64,000 nt of DNA from Flammulina velutipes (Eukaryota > Basidiomycota > Agaricomycetes > Agaricales > Physalacriaceae): positions 2,232,001-2,296,000 of the forward strand of contig CM022370.1 in the NCBI GenBank assembly GCA_011800155.1, written 5' to 3'. The notes beneath the pieces were generated by a model. It saw only the letters and a list, made by a program, of their open reading frames with translations, was not told the DNA's origin and did not search any database. The first letter of the stretch is position 1. Every line of letters starts with the position of its first letter. Shown piece after piece: positions 34,940 through 46,353 of this stretch. The translations under genes were made by a program, and so were the position numbers.

Positions 34940-37334
34940 AATGATGGTCGGGTTGAAAGTTCAACGTTCAACAAAATAAACTCAGATCACGGGCGTGAAA
35001 GCTTCCTGGCATAGCATCAGTGGCATCAGATTCAATATGCAAGCAGTGTGGGCGTACATGGACGGGTCATGCATACAACGGTATCACAGATTGAGAAAAA
35101 ATTGGCGAGTTCTAAAGCAATCTTACTTATATAAACAAACACATTTCTGTGGTCGATAGTACATGAATATACTAACGAAAGGTGCACTCACCATATATCT
35201 CCAATATATATCCGATCTTCCTACAATAATGAATAAAAGAAGCAGGCAATGGGTAATGATTCAATGCCGACTTCAGACGCCATGATGGGTATCTCGTCCC
35301 CACATTGCAACGACCGCGCGAGCTGTGACCGAGAGCTTGCATAGCGGTGATGGGCGCGTGAAGACGAGCGGGCCGCGGAGGAGTAGATGGATTTTTGAAA
35401 AAAAAAATAGTCGCCGGCGCTGGCTACCATCCATACAGTCGTTTGCAGCGCTAGATTCAAGGATGGCTTTGCCCTTGTTTCAGATGCTAACCAAAACCTC
35501 CAAGGTTTTGCAGTGGACGCGTGCGGAAGCTACGAGTTGGTAGGAGATGGGTCAACGAGATGGCGTGCTTCCGGTAGCTTTCATGCGGACGCAGGCTATA
35601 AACAACCCTAAGTCAGAGAATCTCGTAAGCAAAGAGAAAGTGCTTACTGTTTAGGATCTCCAGCAAGGCGGTCAACCCATTTTAGTTTCCCCTGCATATA
35701 TGAGGTTGCCGCGTTGAAGGCGACGTGGGTTACGCAGTTTCTTCAAGGGTTTCTGGGTAGCACTCCTTGGTCACAACGCCAATGCCCATGCGTGTGTCCC
35801 GCATATGTTACCCTATGACTTGTCGAAGAAGGTCCTGACAACGATGTTGTCGACGCTTGGTCCATGATGAGTGGAAGATGTTCATGCACCGGAATGTGAC
35901 GTTGAAATCCCGTCGTGTTCTGTGGGCGTACCGTATAGAAGTAAACGTTACGACCTGCAAAAGCACGTTCTCGTCAGTTGAAATCCCGTCGTGTTCCGTG
36001 GGCGTACCGTATAGAACTTGTTGTCATTGATGACGCTACGACGTTTTGGGATGTAGGCGTTCTGGGCGACCAACATGGGGGATCTGAGCAGCTGGGTGGT
36101 CGGCGACGATGACCTCCTAGAGCTGGAGAAGATGCGCATGCATCTAATGTTCCAAGTAAGGATCCTCATCTCCCGCTGATTTTGAACCTGGTTCAAGCGC
36201 GACGTCCAACCCTCGACCCCCATCCACTGCTGAGACGAGGATATCATCGTCGTCATTAATGCGCTCTTCCTCGACAGCACGCGTAAGGAGCCCAGAGAAG
36301 CTGGTACAAGGATGGGCGAGGCGTTGACTTGTTCGGGTTGAACTAAGGAGGGGGCATCCGTCCAGAACGCGTAGCGCAGGCATTGACCAACCAAGGCGAG
36401 CATGTGTGCGACGGCCATTAGAAGGGAGTAACGTGTTTGTGTATTGGATCCCCCATGGCGTTCCACCGCTCTGGCGGTTCGGTGCCGCTCAGTCGCCGCT
36501 CCAGCGCTCAGTGCTTGAACGAATCGAAGGTGGGGTCGCCGACCTTTGCTGGCTGTTAATAATACAAGCAAAAGCTCTCCGGCGATAAATCGAGATGATG
36601 CCTGCCAATGCCGCCATGAAAGTGGGTGAATGGTGTCGAGTATACACGTGACTGGCATGGTTCTGGGATAATTACTATTACTATTAGCATCAGCATCACT
36701 GATTTCGATTTCGCTTTCGCGCTGACCTCGATATGCCTACGGTTCACCTTGATTATGGGCGCCTGCCTTCTGCCCATTCCAGCTTGAGCGACGTCACGAA
36801 CGATGTGCTTTTACGGCCCTGTGCTAGCCTCTGCGACTCGAGTCCCACAACGTAGTCGTCGCTAAATCTTTGCTTCGAGATCGGTTGTCTTTTTCTCTGA
36901 AAAAAATCAGCCAGCCCTCTCTGCATAGGTTCGGGGCGTGGAAAAACCTCACCGTCTTGAATGGAAACTACGGTACGGGGTCAAATCATGCAGTCTTTTG
37001 ACAGGCCCACGCTGAAGAAGGCGTTGAAGGCCTAGGACTCCGTGCATTTTAAAGGTAAGAACGTCATGACGGGAGGTGCGAGATTCCGCCATCTATTTCC
37101 TGGGCAGCTACTAGTCGCCTTTTTGTTTGCCTACTTCGGACGTGTTCGCGTGGGTCGGCGTGTTCATCTTTCCAAACAAAATGCCATTAGGCCTCGGTCT
37201 ATCTGCTCTGGCAATAAGGCGGAAGCTCTCGACTTTTTAGACGAGTAAAATTTGTGGCGTCAGTATCAGGAGCATGTGACCATCGGAGCTACCCGAGGAT
37301 TCAGCTGGATTGCGCTTTTCCACCCACTGCTATC
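34940..37334. other. Intergenic stretch with a direct repeat; no supported gene
   Basis: Contains a two-copy 40-bp direct repeat (listed separately) and a 236-codon minus frame (35948-36658) overlapped by other frames of similar quality. None of them shows a known motif. A multi-exon gene could be hidden here, but I cannot assemble one. Confidence 0.4.
35901..36016 (+). repeat. Two-copy direct repeat of 40 bp
   Basis: 35901-35940 and 35977-36016 are identical except for one T/C change. Both begin GTTGAAATCCCGTCG and end GTACCGTATAGAA, and are separated by 36 bp. This could be a recent slippage or a small tandem duplication of about 76 bp in which only part is still recognisable. Confidence 0.85.
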
Positions 37335-39187
37335 ATGGGCATTAAAGGGGCGCACTCTGTACGTTTTTAGCACCTATTTTTTTGTTATCTGGTGGTTTGA
37401 CCAAACACATTGCTACAGATTCTATCTCCTGCTAGCCAGCGCGCATCGTGGACGGAGCTGACCGCAATAAAGGGGCTATTGGATCCCAATGGATTGCTGG
37501 TGGGTATCGATGCAAGGTCCACTATTCACTGCACCACCTGAAAATTGGCTGATATTTTGGCAGCCCTCTAATGGAATCAGCGCAGCGCTCGTTGCACCAA
37601 CGCCACCAGCAGGCCGGTACGAATGGCCCCCTAAAGGACCTTTTTCGCCTACTCGGAAGATTATCACAATACGCGGTGGCCGGCGTCTTTGTTTTCGACG
37701 GCCCCGAACGACCAAAGATCAAACGCAAGAAGAATGTCTCTTTCAAGCCCCACGCCCTTACCGAACCTTTTCAAGAGCTTATCACCGCATTCGGGTTTTA
37801 TTATCACCAGGCATGTCAGATTTCGAGAACGTGCACGTTTAGCTCATCTTGCAACAGGCACCAGGCGAAGCGGACGCAGAGCTGGCTGCGATGAATCGCC
37901 TGCATGCCATTGATATGGTGCTGTCGACAGATAGCGACCTTATTGTCTTCGGTGCATCCGTTGTGGGTCGAAAGTAGGCGCAATCGATGTTCATTCCGTT
38001 ACCGCGTTGACCGTCCAATGACACAGCCCGAAGCTCATGGAAGCTTTTCCCTCCGTCATGATATACTCTCGCGACAGGATTGAGGAAAAACTTAATATCA
38101 CTTGGGGAGGTCTCATTTTGTTTGCGCTAGCAGCTGGGGGCGACTACGACAAGGTATGTCTGAAGCTCAACACATGTAATGCCTTTAATGTTAAATTGCT
38201 GCTATTAATAGGGTCTCCCGACCTGTGGTCCGCGAATAGCTAGCGCTCTTGCACGAACACGCCTTGGCGATGAGCTAGTTGACGCATTTGGGATGTTATC
38301 CCAGGCGGACTTTGTGATTTTCCGGGCTGAATGGCAGCAGTCTCTCAGAATTGAGCTCGCCACCAACAAATCTGGAGCCCTCCCTTACCGCTGCAGCACG
38401 CTGGCTAAGAGCATCCCCTCTGACTTTCCCACATACCGCGTTCTGTCGTTGTATTTGTCTCCTCCGGTCTCAACTAGCTTCGATCGAAGCGCATGGGCCT
38501 TTCCTCCCCGCTCATTCTGCATGCAAAACCTTGTTGAGCTTTACCAAAAACGTTTTTGGCCCGCTCACGATTTGTTGGCGGTGTTCGGAAAGCATGTCAT
38601 ACCCGGTATGGTTGTACGGCAGTTGATATGCTCGATAGTGCGTCCTTCTCTCATTTCGCGAACGCTTTGTTGCCGTCATATCTAACTTCTCACTGCAGGA
38701 TGACCCGAGCGATGGCAACGAGTTAATCGCCAAAATCGGGCGACGCTTGCCCAAGGATCCGCTTGCCTCAGAGCTCTTTCCCTCGTATTCGGTAAAAGTA
38801 GACATATCAGCGACGTTAGAAGCGACGCATGGTCTCGCCGGTCTGGCCAATATACAAAACGTCAAGATTCCGGGCTTGCTGCTCTCAATGGCAAAGCCAG
38901 CTCTTCTCGCAACCCCATTCCCAACGCAGTCCCTGTTGGCTGATTATCAATACATTCTGCCTATGTCTCGGGGATGGTCGCTATCAAATAGTCGGAAATT
39001 TTCAGTTGCAGATGTGGGTGAAGAGGACGGGGGCTCAGATGATGTGAGTAACTCCGAGTCTGTTTTAAAGGATGACCAAATTATCAGCATATCTGATTCG
39101 GAAGATGAAGAGGACTACATTATCATATCTGATTCGGAAGATGAAGAGGATTTAACGGTTATATCTGATTCACAGGAAGCAACGTAG
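37335..39187 (+). CDS. XPG/FEN-superfamily nuclease-like protein with SIM-like repeats
   Basis: A PIN-fold 5' nuclease of the XPG/GEN1 type. The ATG at 37335 gives MGIKGAHS (family consensus MGIxGLW is altered). After introns the metal-binding blocks are all present: GIDAS, VFVFDGPERP, APGEADAELA, STDSDLIVFGA and AAGGDYDK followed by GLPTCGPRIA (the H2TH-like region). A large helical domain follows. The C-terminus is acidic and carries three SIM-like units: ISISDSEDEED, IIISDSEDEED and TVISDS. About five introns keep the frame open to TAG at 39185-39187. It converges with the TET/JBP gene, stop codons 87 bp apart. It is a paralog of the gene at 44.4 kb. Such PIN-like proteins are multicopy in mushrooms; the substrate is not known. 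Confidence 0.82.
39083..39180 (+). repeat. 36-bp in-frame repeat encoding SIM-like motifs
   Basis: CATATCTGATTCGGAAGATG with its AAGAGGA extension occurs at 39088 and again exactly 36 bases later at 39124; a third, diverged unit follows near 39156. Each unit codes for a hydrophobic I/V run followed by Ser-Asp and acidic residues. Confidence 0.85.
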
Positions 39188-39274
39188 GGTTGTAATAGCT
39201 ATATGCGCATAACACACGCCGCGCAATTTTGGAAACGACAGATTCAATATCGACTACATGTCTGATCTCCATCG

Positions 39275-41147
39275 CTAATTTTCAGCCGGTGCGGCGCTCC
39301 TCTCTGCCCATCTTGTCATCATCTCCAGAGCAGATCTCCACCTGCGTTGACGCCCCCTGTGCCAGTCGTCCTTCTGCTCCATGGACATGGCCTGGTAATC
39401 TTGCTCCATGAAATCCTTGTCTGATTTACAGCCGTTGTCGACGTAGCGGAATAAGCCCCCTGCAGCAAAGTGAACCAGGGAGCTCCTCTCCTCCCCATCC
39501 TGGATGGCAACGTTGGAATGGAGGAGGAGAGCTGACGGTAGGAGGATTGTGGAGCCCGGTGGAAATCGAACAACAAGGCCCAAGTCCCAGAAGATGAGAT
39601 GACCTCCAAGGTCGGGATTGAAGTTCCCAAGGGCGGTCACTGCACACCAAGCCCAGGCAAGATTGCCTTGATCCGTATGAGGCCAAGTCACGCCGTGATG
39701 GGCTGCATTTGCACCAGCGTTCGTCGTCACCGAAGGCCAACATGTGCCAGGAAATCCGCCCGGGAAGGGGTCGGCGACACCGGGAATGGCCGTTGCAAGA
39801 ACTCGGAGGCTGTCCATGCAGGCGGCGTGAATTTTGGGCTGATATGTGCGGAAGAGGACTGCCAGACGTTAGCTTTGAAGTGAAGAGGTGGCAACTCGCT
39901 TACAATCCGCCCACCGGGCAATGCGCGTTATACCGGGACATGAGAGCAACTCCGCTAAACGAGGAACCTCAGCTGGGGTTTGCCTTAAGACAGAGGGTCG
40001 CTTTTGTCCACCGCCGTAGGATACCCCCATCGTCCTTTCCTTACAAGGCCCTCGACGATGCTGATGAAACGGCAAGGGCCCCATAACGCGGTTTATCGTC
40101 CCAGTCGCCGTCGCCAGTGACGATGAGTAATTAACCCCGTTGGCCTTATCTTCTTGATCACGGGGCCTCCCGCCAAGGAGCGCAATGCAGCGCCCAGCAG
40201 CGTCAAGTATCGGAATGGAAGATCTGCTGGCTACTTAATAGGTGCATTGCTTTTCGAGCGCCACGTACCTCCCGTCCCAGTTGATCAGCAACATCTTTGG
40301 CATACGAAGCACCTCTGCGAGCGTCGGGAGGAGTTTTGGCAAATTGAGTAGTCGCCCTATCCAACCGGGTTTCGTAACCGGGGCCTCATCAAATCGATAA
40401 TCGTCCACGCGAAGGCTGTTGCCCCTCGCCTCCTCGACGCGCTTCTGGGTGACGCCTTTCATGGGCGACGGACCTTCCGCAGAAAGCTGCTGGTTCTTAC
40501 GCCTATTTTGTCGTTTTTTGAAAGCCCGGCGTTCATGGTAGGTTGAGGGAAAGTGGGGCGATGCGGGCGCTGACGACGATGGGAGAGGGGATGAGGCGGC
40601 GTCAATAACCCAGCAATCGGGCAGCGGCTCAACGCCGAGGTAGACATCCTCCAGGTCGGGGACGCAGGCGGCAGCCATCCAGTCATCGTCCTGAGTCTGA
40701 ACCAGTTAGCCACTGGGTGGACAAAATCTAACGCCCACTAACCTGGCATACCATGTCAAGAATCGAGGCGGCGTCGAAGCTCCGGGGTCCCAAGATAGGT
40801 TCCCCAGAAGGACTTGAAAACTCGGCGCCCGACCTGGTCGTTCGCGGTGGATAATTGCAGGACTTGAGGTAGATCGACGGCGGGTATCCTAAGGGCGCCG
40901 TCAGTACCGGTCGGGAGGGGGGAATGGTGCAGGCGCAACCCAACCCGCGCGCGCTCTCTGGAAGTAGGCTCGAGGTTGGCCCGCTAATATCAACAGAGAC
41001 GCGCTTGGGTTGGATAGCACCCAAGAGATCAAGTGGTCTCACCTTTACCCATGGATGAGGGACTCCTAAGGAGCGGGGGCGGAATCTGGGTAAAGCGAAG
41101 GTCGGGCTCAGAGTGATGGGTTCAAACTTGAAACTGCATATATACAA
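39275..41147 (-). CDS. TET/JBP-type 2-oxoglutarate/Fe(II) dioxygenase
   Basis: Related to enzymes that oxidise 5-methylcytosine or thymine in DNA. The N-terminal part (probable ATG at 41147) is Pro/Arg-rich with PPRTTRSGA. A Lys/Arg-rich segment follows (RAFKKRQNRRKNQQ), then GRCIALLGGRP and MGVSYGGGQKRP. Removing an intron at about 39866-39907 joins IARWADF to LFRTYQPKIHAACMDSL. The double-stranded beta-helix core has the metal pair His-x-Asp in WPHTDQGN, WCAVTALGNFNPDLGGHL, FPPGSTILLPSA, the distal His in LLHSNVAI and the Arg in GEERSSL that would hold 2-oxoglutarate. The frame is open to the stop at 39275. Gene start and first intron (near 40690-40745) are less certain. It is divergent from the SPT5-like gene. 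No KDZ transposase is seen nearby. Confidence 0.83.
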
Positions 41148-41448
41148 CGCCGCGCGACCCTGCGTGTCGGCAAATCAGCGGACGTAAATTTGCAGTAATT
41201 GGCGAAGTTGAAACCATCGGAGGGTCGGGTTGAACGTTGAGGGTGTCCGGTTGGATTCTTGTGAGGAAGGTGAAGGGAATTGAACACGAAACGCTCTCGG
41301 GCCGCATACCCGATGTCGACAACTTGTCAGACTCCTATCGGTGGATTTCCACGTGTCCAACCTCCTTCGTATTCAACCTCCTTCACCCATGTCCGTACGT
41401 ATGCGCTTGCCCAACGCGCTTCAGGGTTGTTAATTCTGGCCAAGGGGC
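41148..41448. promoter_or_regulatory. Shared divergent 5' region of TET/JBP and SPT5-like genes
   Basis: About 300 bp separate the likely start codons of the two outward-pointing genes. No TATA box is obvious. Because both starts are uncertain, part of this region may be coding. Confidence 0.35.
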
Positions 41449-43657
41449 GTGAAACTGCAGATGAGGGCCCAATGGACGGATTTTGGGAGACAGGCGGGCC
41501 TCGTACGTACATCGCAGCTTCGTGGCCTGCGCCGAGTTGAAGTGTGTCCTTTTTCAGAAAACGGCTTCTTCGACGATGCATTCTCCAAATTTCATGACGT
41601 TCATCGCCCTGTGTGCTGCGAGATCTGGCTCACCAGGAACCTGACCGACCGCGCTCGTCTCCCGGGCTCCAGGTCAAGCACGGAGACGCCTCTGCGCCGT
41701 TCACCACATGCATCAGACGTGCCCCTTTGGAGGATCCATTGCGAAGTGAGCGACTCAGATGGGACTTAGCTCAGTAATTCATAACAACTCGCAGGCACAT
41801 TCCCAGACCAATCTATTGTATAAAGTAGCCACCGACATGCGCGATCAAGTGATATCAGCCTTCGCCCGCCCAGGTGAATTGGATTGCATATATGTTGAAG
41901 CACGCGACCTCAGCACTGTGGAATGGGCATCCTTCATTAACTCCAACTCTAATATTGTGCCACACCGGAGCTCGAGCGCCTGTTTCAAGAAGGTTCCCCT
42001 GGTTGAGCGCCCGGAAACGCTGACTCCTGGCCATCAAATTCTTCGACCTGGGTTGAACGATTGGGTGGTAGTCGGTGGGTATGGCCTTTATTTAGGCGAC
42101 GTGGGATTTGTCGCTTCAATTGACGAGGATTATGCCTTGCTGGTTGTTCCTCGAATTGCCAGCGACGACGATCAAGCGGGGCAAGCCGTTTTGGAGAATA
42201 ATTCAAATGCCTTCCGTCCCCCGCCCTACGTCTCTGTCCCCGTCCCCCCCTTGTCCCAGGATGAACCGCTAGGTCACCACTCCGCTGCGATAACCAGCGA
42301 TCAGCAAATTCTTGAATGCGGTCTGCTTCTGATCGAAGTCCCCCCCCGCCTACTTTCTCTAGCTGCGTCGATGCCCAATGCATTGATATCCGAGTTCGCG
42401 CGCGCTCATCACCCCTACCTCCCCGCAGACGTTCTAGCGGAAGCACCTCCTCCTTCTGAATGGATTTTCGAGCCGGAGGATCGCGTAATTTCGCTCGCGC
42501 TTCAGTCATCTGGCACTGTCAAGCGTGTTGGTGCTTTCATGGAGATTGACATGGACGACGGAACGGGCATGCAGCTGCTAGCATGCCGAAAAGTTGTTAA
42601 GCTCTTTACGGCAGGTGACTTTGTGGAGGTTGCGGCTGGCCCGTTCCGTGCGCAGAGGTTCTTCGTGAAGGAAATCGACGGCCCATCGGTGCATCTGGTT
42701 CAACCTTCGAAACCTTCCGAAGTGAGTGCGTGGTGTTTCATCCTGCTCAACGTGCAACTAACGGACAACAAGCCCCTTGCGATCCACGCCAACCAACTTC
42801 TGCTCCTACCTTCGGAGCTAGCCGACAAACAGCTGGATGTCGTTCAAAGCCGCTCCAGCTTGTTCAAGAAGGGTGTCGTCATTATACGCGGAAGGTACAA
42901 AGGGAGGATTGGCACAGTGGAGGAGGACGACCAAGGCGACAGCATTCGTGTGTCTCTGGACGTGTACGATCCTGCACACCCCTGGCGTCAGATTTTGGTA
43001 CCCCGGCAAGCCTGTGAATTGGCCATCGAAAACGCCTGGTTCATCGCGGAAGAGGCACAACGCTTACAGCACGTCGTCATTCCTCGCGCGTCTACCCCCG
43101 TCCCTCCTTCGGGCAGTGCAGGCAGCTCCTGGGATCCTTTGGCTCCAGATCCCCCATCTTTCATCGAACTCGAGATACCGCATCCAAACCTCTGGATTTT
43201 AGACAAAGCTTTTCTTGGTGTCCCCATACGCGCGATCATCGGCGCTCGCGATCATTGTGTCCGTCAGATAAACCTTGAAGGGCGCCCCATAGTTATGCGC
43301 GAGCAGTACAAATCCCAGAAGAGGGTCTACTTGCATGAGATGGGGTTCCATCAGCCTGGCAAACGCGACTACGGCCGTTTTCTGATCATCCGTGGCAATC
43401 ATATGGGTCAACACGCCAGGCTATTGGGATGGACTGAAGGGACAAGCGGTCTGCTCTGGGATGTGGCTCTTGTTCATGTCCGCGGCGACGGGGAGGAGGA
43501 CGTCGCGGGTTTTCCTGAGCTTACAATACCCAGGAAGGACCTTATCCTGGCTTGGGAATCAAGCAAATCACGTCAGGTGAACAGAGCGATGGCGCAACGG
43601 CTCAAACGTCCTGTTGAACGACCTCAAAAAAGGGCTAAGAGGCGAGCTGAGTCGTAG
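41449..43657 (+). CDS. SPT5-like protein with NGN and several KOW modules
   Basis: Resembles the core of transcription elongation factor Spt5 without its acidic N-terminus and C-terminal repeats. Removing an intron (GTGAGC at 41748 to about 41794) joins VPLWRIHCE to AHSQTNLLYKVATDM, giving the NGN fold with VISAFARPGELDCIYVEA, close to the Spt5 consensus SAF-x-R-x-x-x-x-G-YIYVEA. At least three KOW-like modules follow: NDWVVVGGYGLYLGDVGFV, TAGDFVEVAAGPF and VIIRGRYKGRIGTV; LIIRGNHMGQHARLLGW may be a fourth. The end is basic (KRPVERPQKRAKRR), a likely nuclear signal. The upstream ATG used here (41449) is a guess. True Spt5 is larger, so this is a lineage-specific paralog rather than the essential gene. 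Confidence 0.75.
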
Positions 43658-44378
43658 ACTTCATCAGCGTCTTGTACATGAATACCAGCTTGTTACCACC
43701 TCTGTTATCTCATCCCGCAGCTTCAATGGAATTACGGCGTTCGGAGGCCGTTGACTAGAAAGTATTGTGACTATATAACAATCCGTCTATGGGCCATGTT
43801 CTACGCTTCTGGGATCGAAAGTAATCATATCCCCCAGCGCGGATCCGGAATGCAACGATATTATCATCGTAATAGAGCCAGCTGGTTGTAGATATTTGGA
43901 CGAGGCGCAATCGGGAGGTGTTTTGTGCTGGTGCGTTCTCCGAAATGCCTGAGGACTGCAACTTTTGTTTGATGCCCTTTCAGGTCCAGACCTTTTCCCC
44001 TCCGAAATAGCAGTGTCGACTCAAATGATTTTTGAGAGCTGCCCCCATCCGCGTAGCCATGGTACAACAAGCTGTAGCAGGTTTCAGATAGCCTCATCTA
44101 GGCGGAATCTTTCAGAAGCGACCAGCCTGACAAGGAGGGCAGTCCGCTTTATAAATGCAGATCTATGAAGGTGAGATATCCATCTAGATTCTATCATGAT
44201 TACTAGCCTTGCCCAGTGCGCTTTTATTTATGCGTTCAGCAAATGTATTCGGAAGCTCGAAATATTAGAGCTCACTAGAATTTTGCAGATTTGAGCTACT
44301 GGCAAACATGCCGACCCGCCGACGATCAGACTTGCCACAATTTCAGAATCTGAGACAACTCAAGCTTGAACATCGACC
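43658..44378. other. Intergenic stretch, nothing recognised
   Basis: Between the SPT5-like gene and the second XPG-like gene. Only frames of under 80 codons, none with a motif. Confidence 0.5.
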
Positions 44379-46017
44379 ATGGGAATCAAGCAGCTCTGGG
44401 AGGTGACGCTCGTTGAACTCGCCCCATTCTCCCAATATTCAACACATATTAGGAGCTGGATTTTCACTGCGATCAGGCTCAAGTATCCGTTGTAAACGAA
44501 TCATTTCAGGAGGCCATAACGAATACTGCCCATGGTCTGCGTGTCGGAGTTGATATAAGGTCGGTTTATCAGAACATCTTTGCTTATATTACTGATGACA
44601 TGCAGCCTCTGGATATTTCAAGCAGACTATGAACCTCGTCAGACACGACGGAACTCCGCTCTGACGACTATCATTATCAAAACCATGCGAATCTTCAGCA
44701 TGACGGCCTTGATTCCGCTCTTCGTTTTTAACGGTCCAAATTGTCCACCCCTCAAGGGAGGAAAGCGTCAGCGGCGGTCAACAGATCTGCTACAAAACAA
44801 TTTAAAAAAAATGTTTTCTGCTGCTGGATTTGCATGGGCTATAGTGCGCTTCAAGGTCCATCTATCGACGGATGAACTTGCTAACCATTACATCTCTATA
44901 GGCCCCTGGCGAAGCTGAAGCTGAGCTCGCGTGGCTCTGCGCTGGAAACCGTCTCGATGCTGTGCTTACCGAGGACGTTGAAGCAATGGTCTTCGGAGCC
45001 CCTCGTGTTCTTCGAATGTGGGTGTGACTATACATCCGACAGTAAGGCGCTTATGATTTTAGGATTAACTTCAATCGCTCTGATCTCGCCGCGAATTGCT
45101 ATGATAACTGCCAATTGTCGAGGGAGCAACTGGTGTTGTTGGCAGTGTTCTGCGGTGGGAACTACGCGGTGTGTTCCATGTGCCCCGACCTTTAAACTGT
45201 CTAACAGTTCTTGCTCTCAGGCTGGAATCCCTAGGTGCGGCATGAAAACTGCCCTCAAGATTAGCTCTCTTCCGACTAGCCAACATCTCATACAGGCGGC
45301 TTCCAGCCTTGACGTTGACGACTTGCCCCTTTTTATTCAGCAATGGCGAGTCAACTTTCAAACCGAACTTCATGAGCATCGAAGCAAACGCGTACGGCAA
45401 CTTGTTGTTCCCAAGGCCTTTCCTTCTGCGCGTGTTCTTCGCCTTTACCTGTTTCCCGTTACATCTGCCCCCGCCATCCCGTATATTCCCTCGTGGTACT
45501 CGGCGCCAGACCTTCGAGAGCTCGCAAGGCTGGTATCTGCTAACCTGGACGCTTGCAGCACATATATAGGCCTTTTTCAATACTTTGACAGGATGGTGTT
45601 TCCAGGATTGGCCATTCGGGAGCTGTTGAAGAGGCATGTGGAACGTGGCAACAATTTGGAGGTTGATTTCTCTCTGTATCCAGTTCTTGGTCCGCCGAAA
45701 ACCCCTCGAGAGGACCAGCGATATCGAGAAGAAACGCATGTTTATGTGGATTTACTCATTCCACCTAGCGCAATTCTGGATGTCGCCATGGGCGGTGCTG
45801 ACGGAGGGCTCGAAGAAGACCATCAACCATTCACATGCACCGGTGCTCGTACAGTGAAAGGATGGGTCCCTCGAGCTCTTTATGAGCATGTGTTAAATCA
45901 ACCAGGTATGTTCAATTAATCTTCAAATATAGCTGTACAGCTAACAATGTTATAGAGGACACCAATCAAGGCAATCAGGCGGACGGACTTTCGAATCTAG
46001 CTGAATGCGAGGAATGA
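44379..46017 (+). CDS. XPG/FEN-superfamily paralog with altered active site
   Basis: The ATG at 44379 gives MGIKQLWE. After an intron and GLRVGVDI, a second join gives SLWIFQADYEP, so the PIN N-domain is present. Introns near 44842-44901, 45016-45063 and 45170-45221 keep the frame open through APGEAEAELA, VLTEDVEAMVFGA and LAVFCGGNYA-AGIPRCGMKTAL. The large helical part aligns with the 37.3-kb paralog (VPKAFPSARVLRLYL; GMVVRQL there versus GLAIRELL here). Three acidic positions differ from the family: VFVFDG is FVFNG, the Asp-x-Asp is Asp-Val-Glu, and GGDY is GGNY. Nuclease activity is therefore doubtful, although the reading frame is intact. The end is TGA at 46015-46017. It lacks the SIM-like tail. 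Confidence 0.78.
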
Positions 46018-46353
46018 GTAATTTGCACCAAGTTCTCGGAAAACACAACACGAACAACTGGCGCGCTGGGGATGATAAAATATGAAGAATTGATCGTAAA
46101 AACTTATTCTTCCTATTACGCTCCATCAGTGTACTATCGCTACTTTGATCATTGCATCCATGTGTATACAACAAGGTGTCACCAATGTAGAACGGGGCTC
46201 GAGAACACCCACCGAAGACGGGCGCGACAGAGCATCTTTGTGCATCTTCACAGTCTTAAATAACAGATTAGGCAGCTTTCGAAAGTGCTATCAAGTATTG
46301 TAAGGCCGTGGGCTACGCTGCTATTATCAGTAAACCATATAATGATATGATGG

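Noticed and set aside
35948..36658. 236-codon minus-strand frame
   Set aside because: No domain, overlapping frames of equal quality, and it runs through the 40-bp direct repeat; likely chance or a decayed gene I cannot name.
41759..43657. SPT5-like gene starting at 41759
   Set aside because: That ATG lies inside an intron; splicing at 41748 restores the PLWRIHCE start of the NGN domain.
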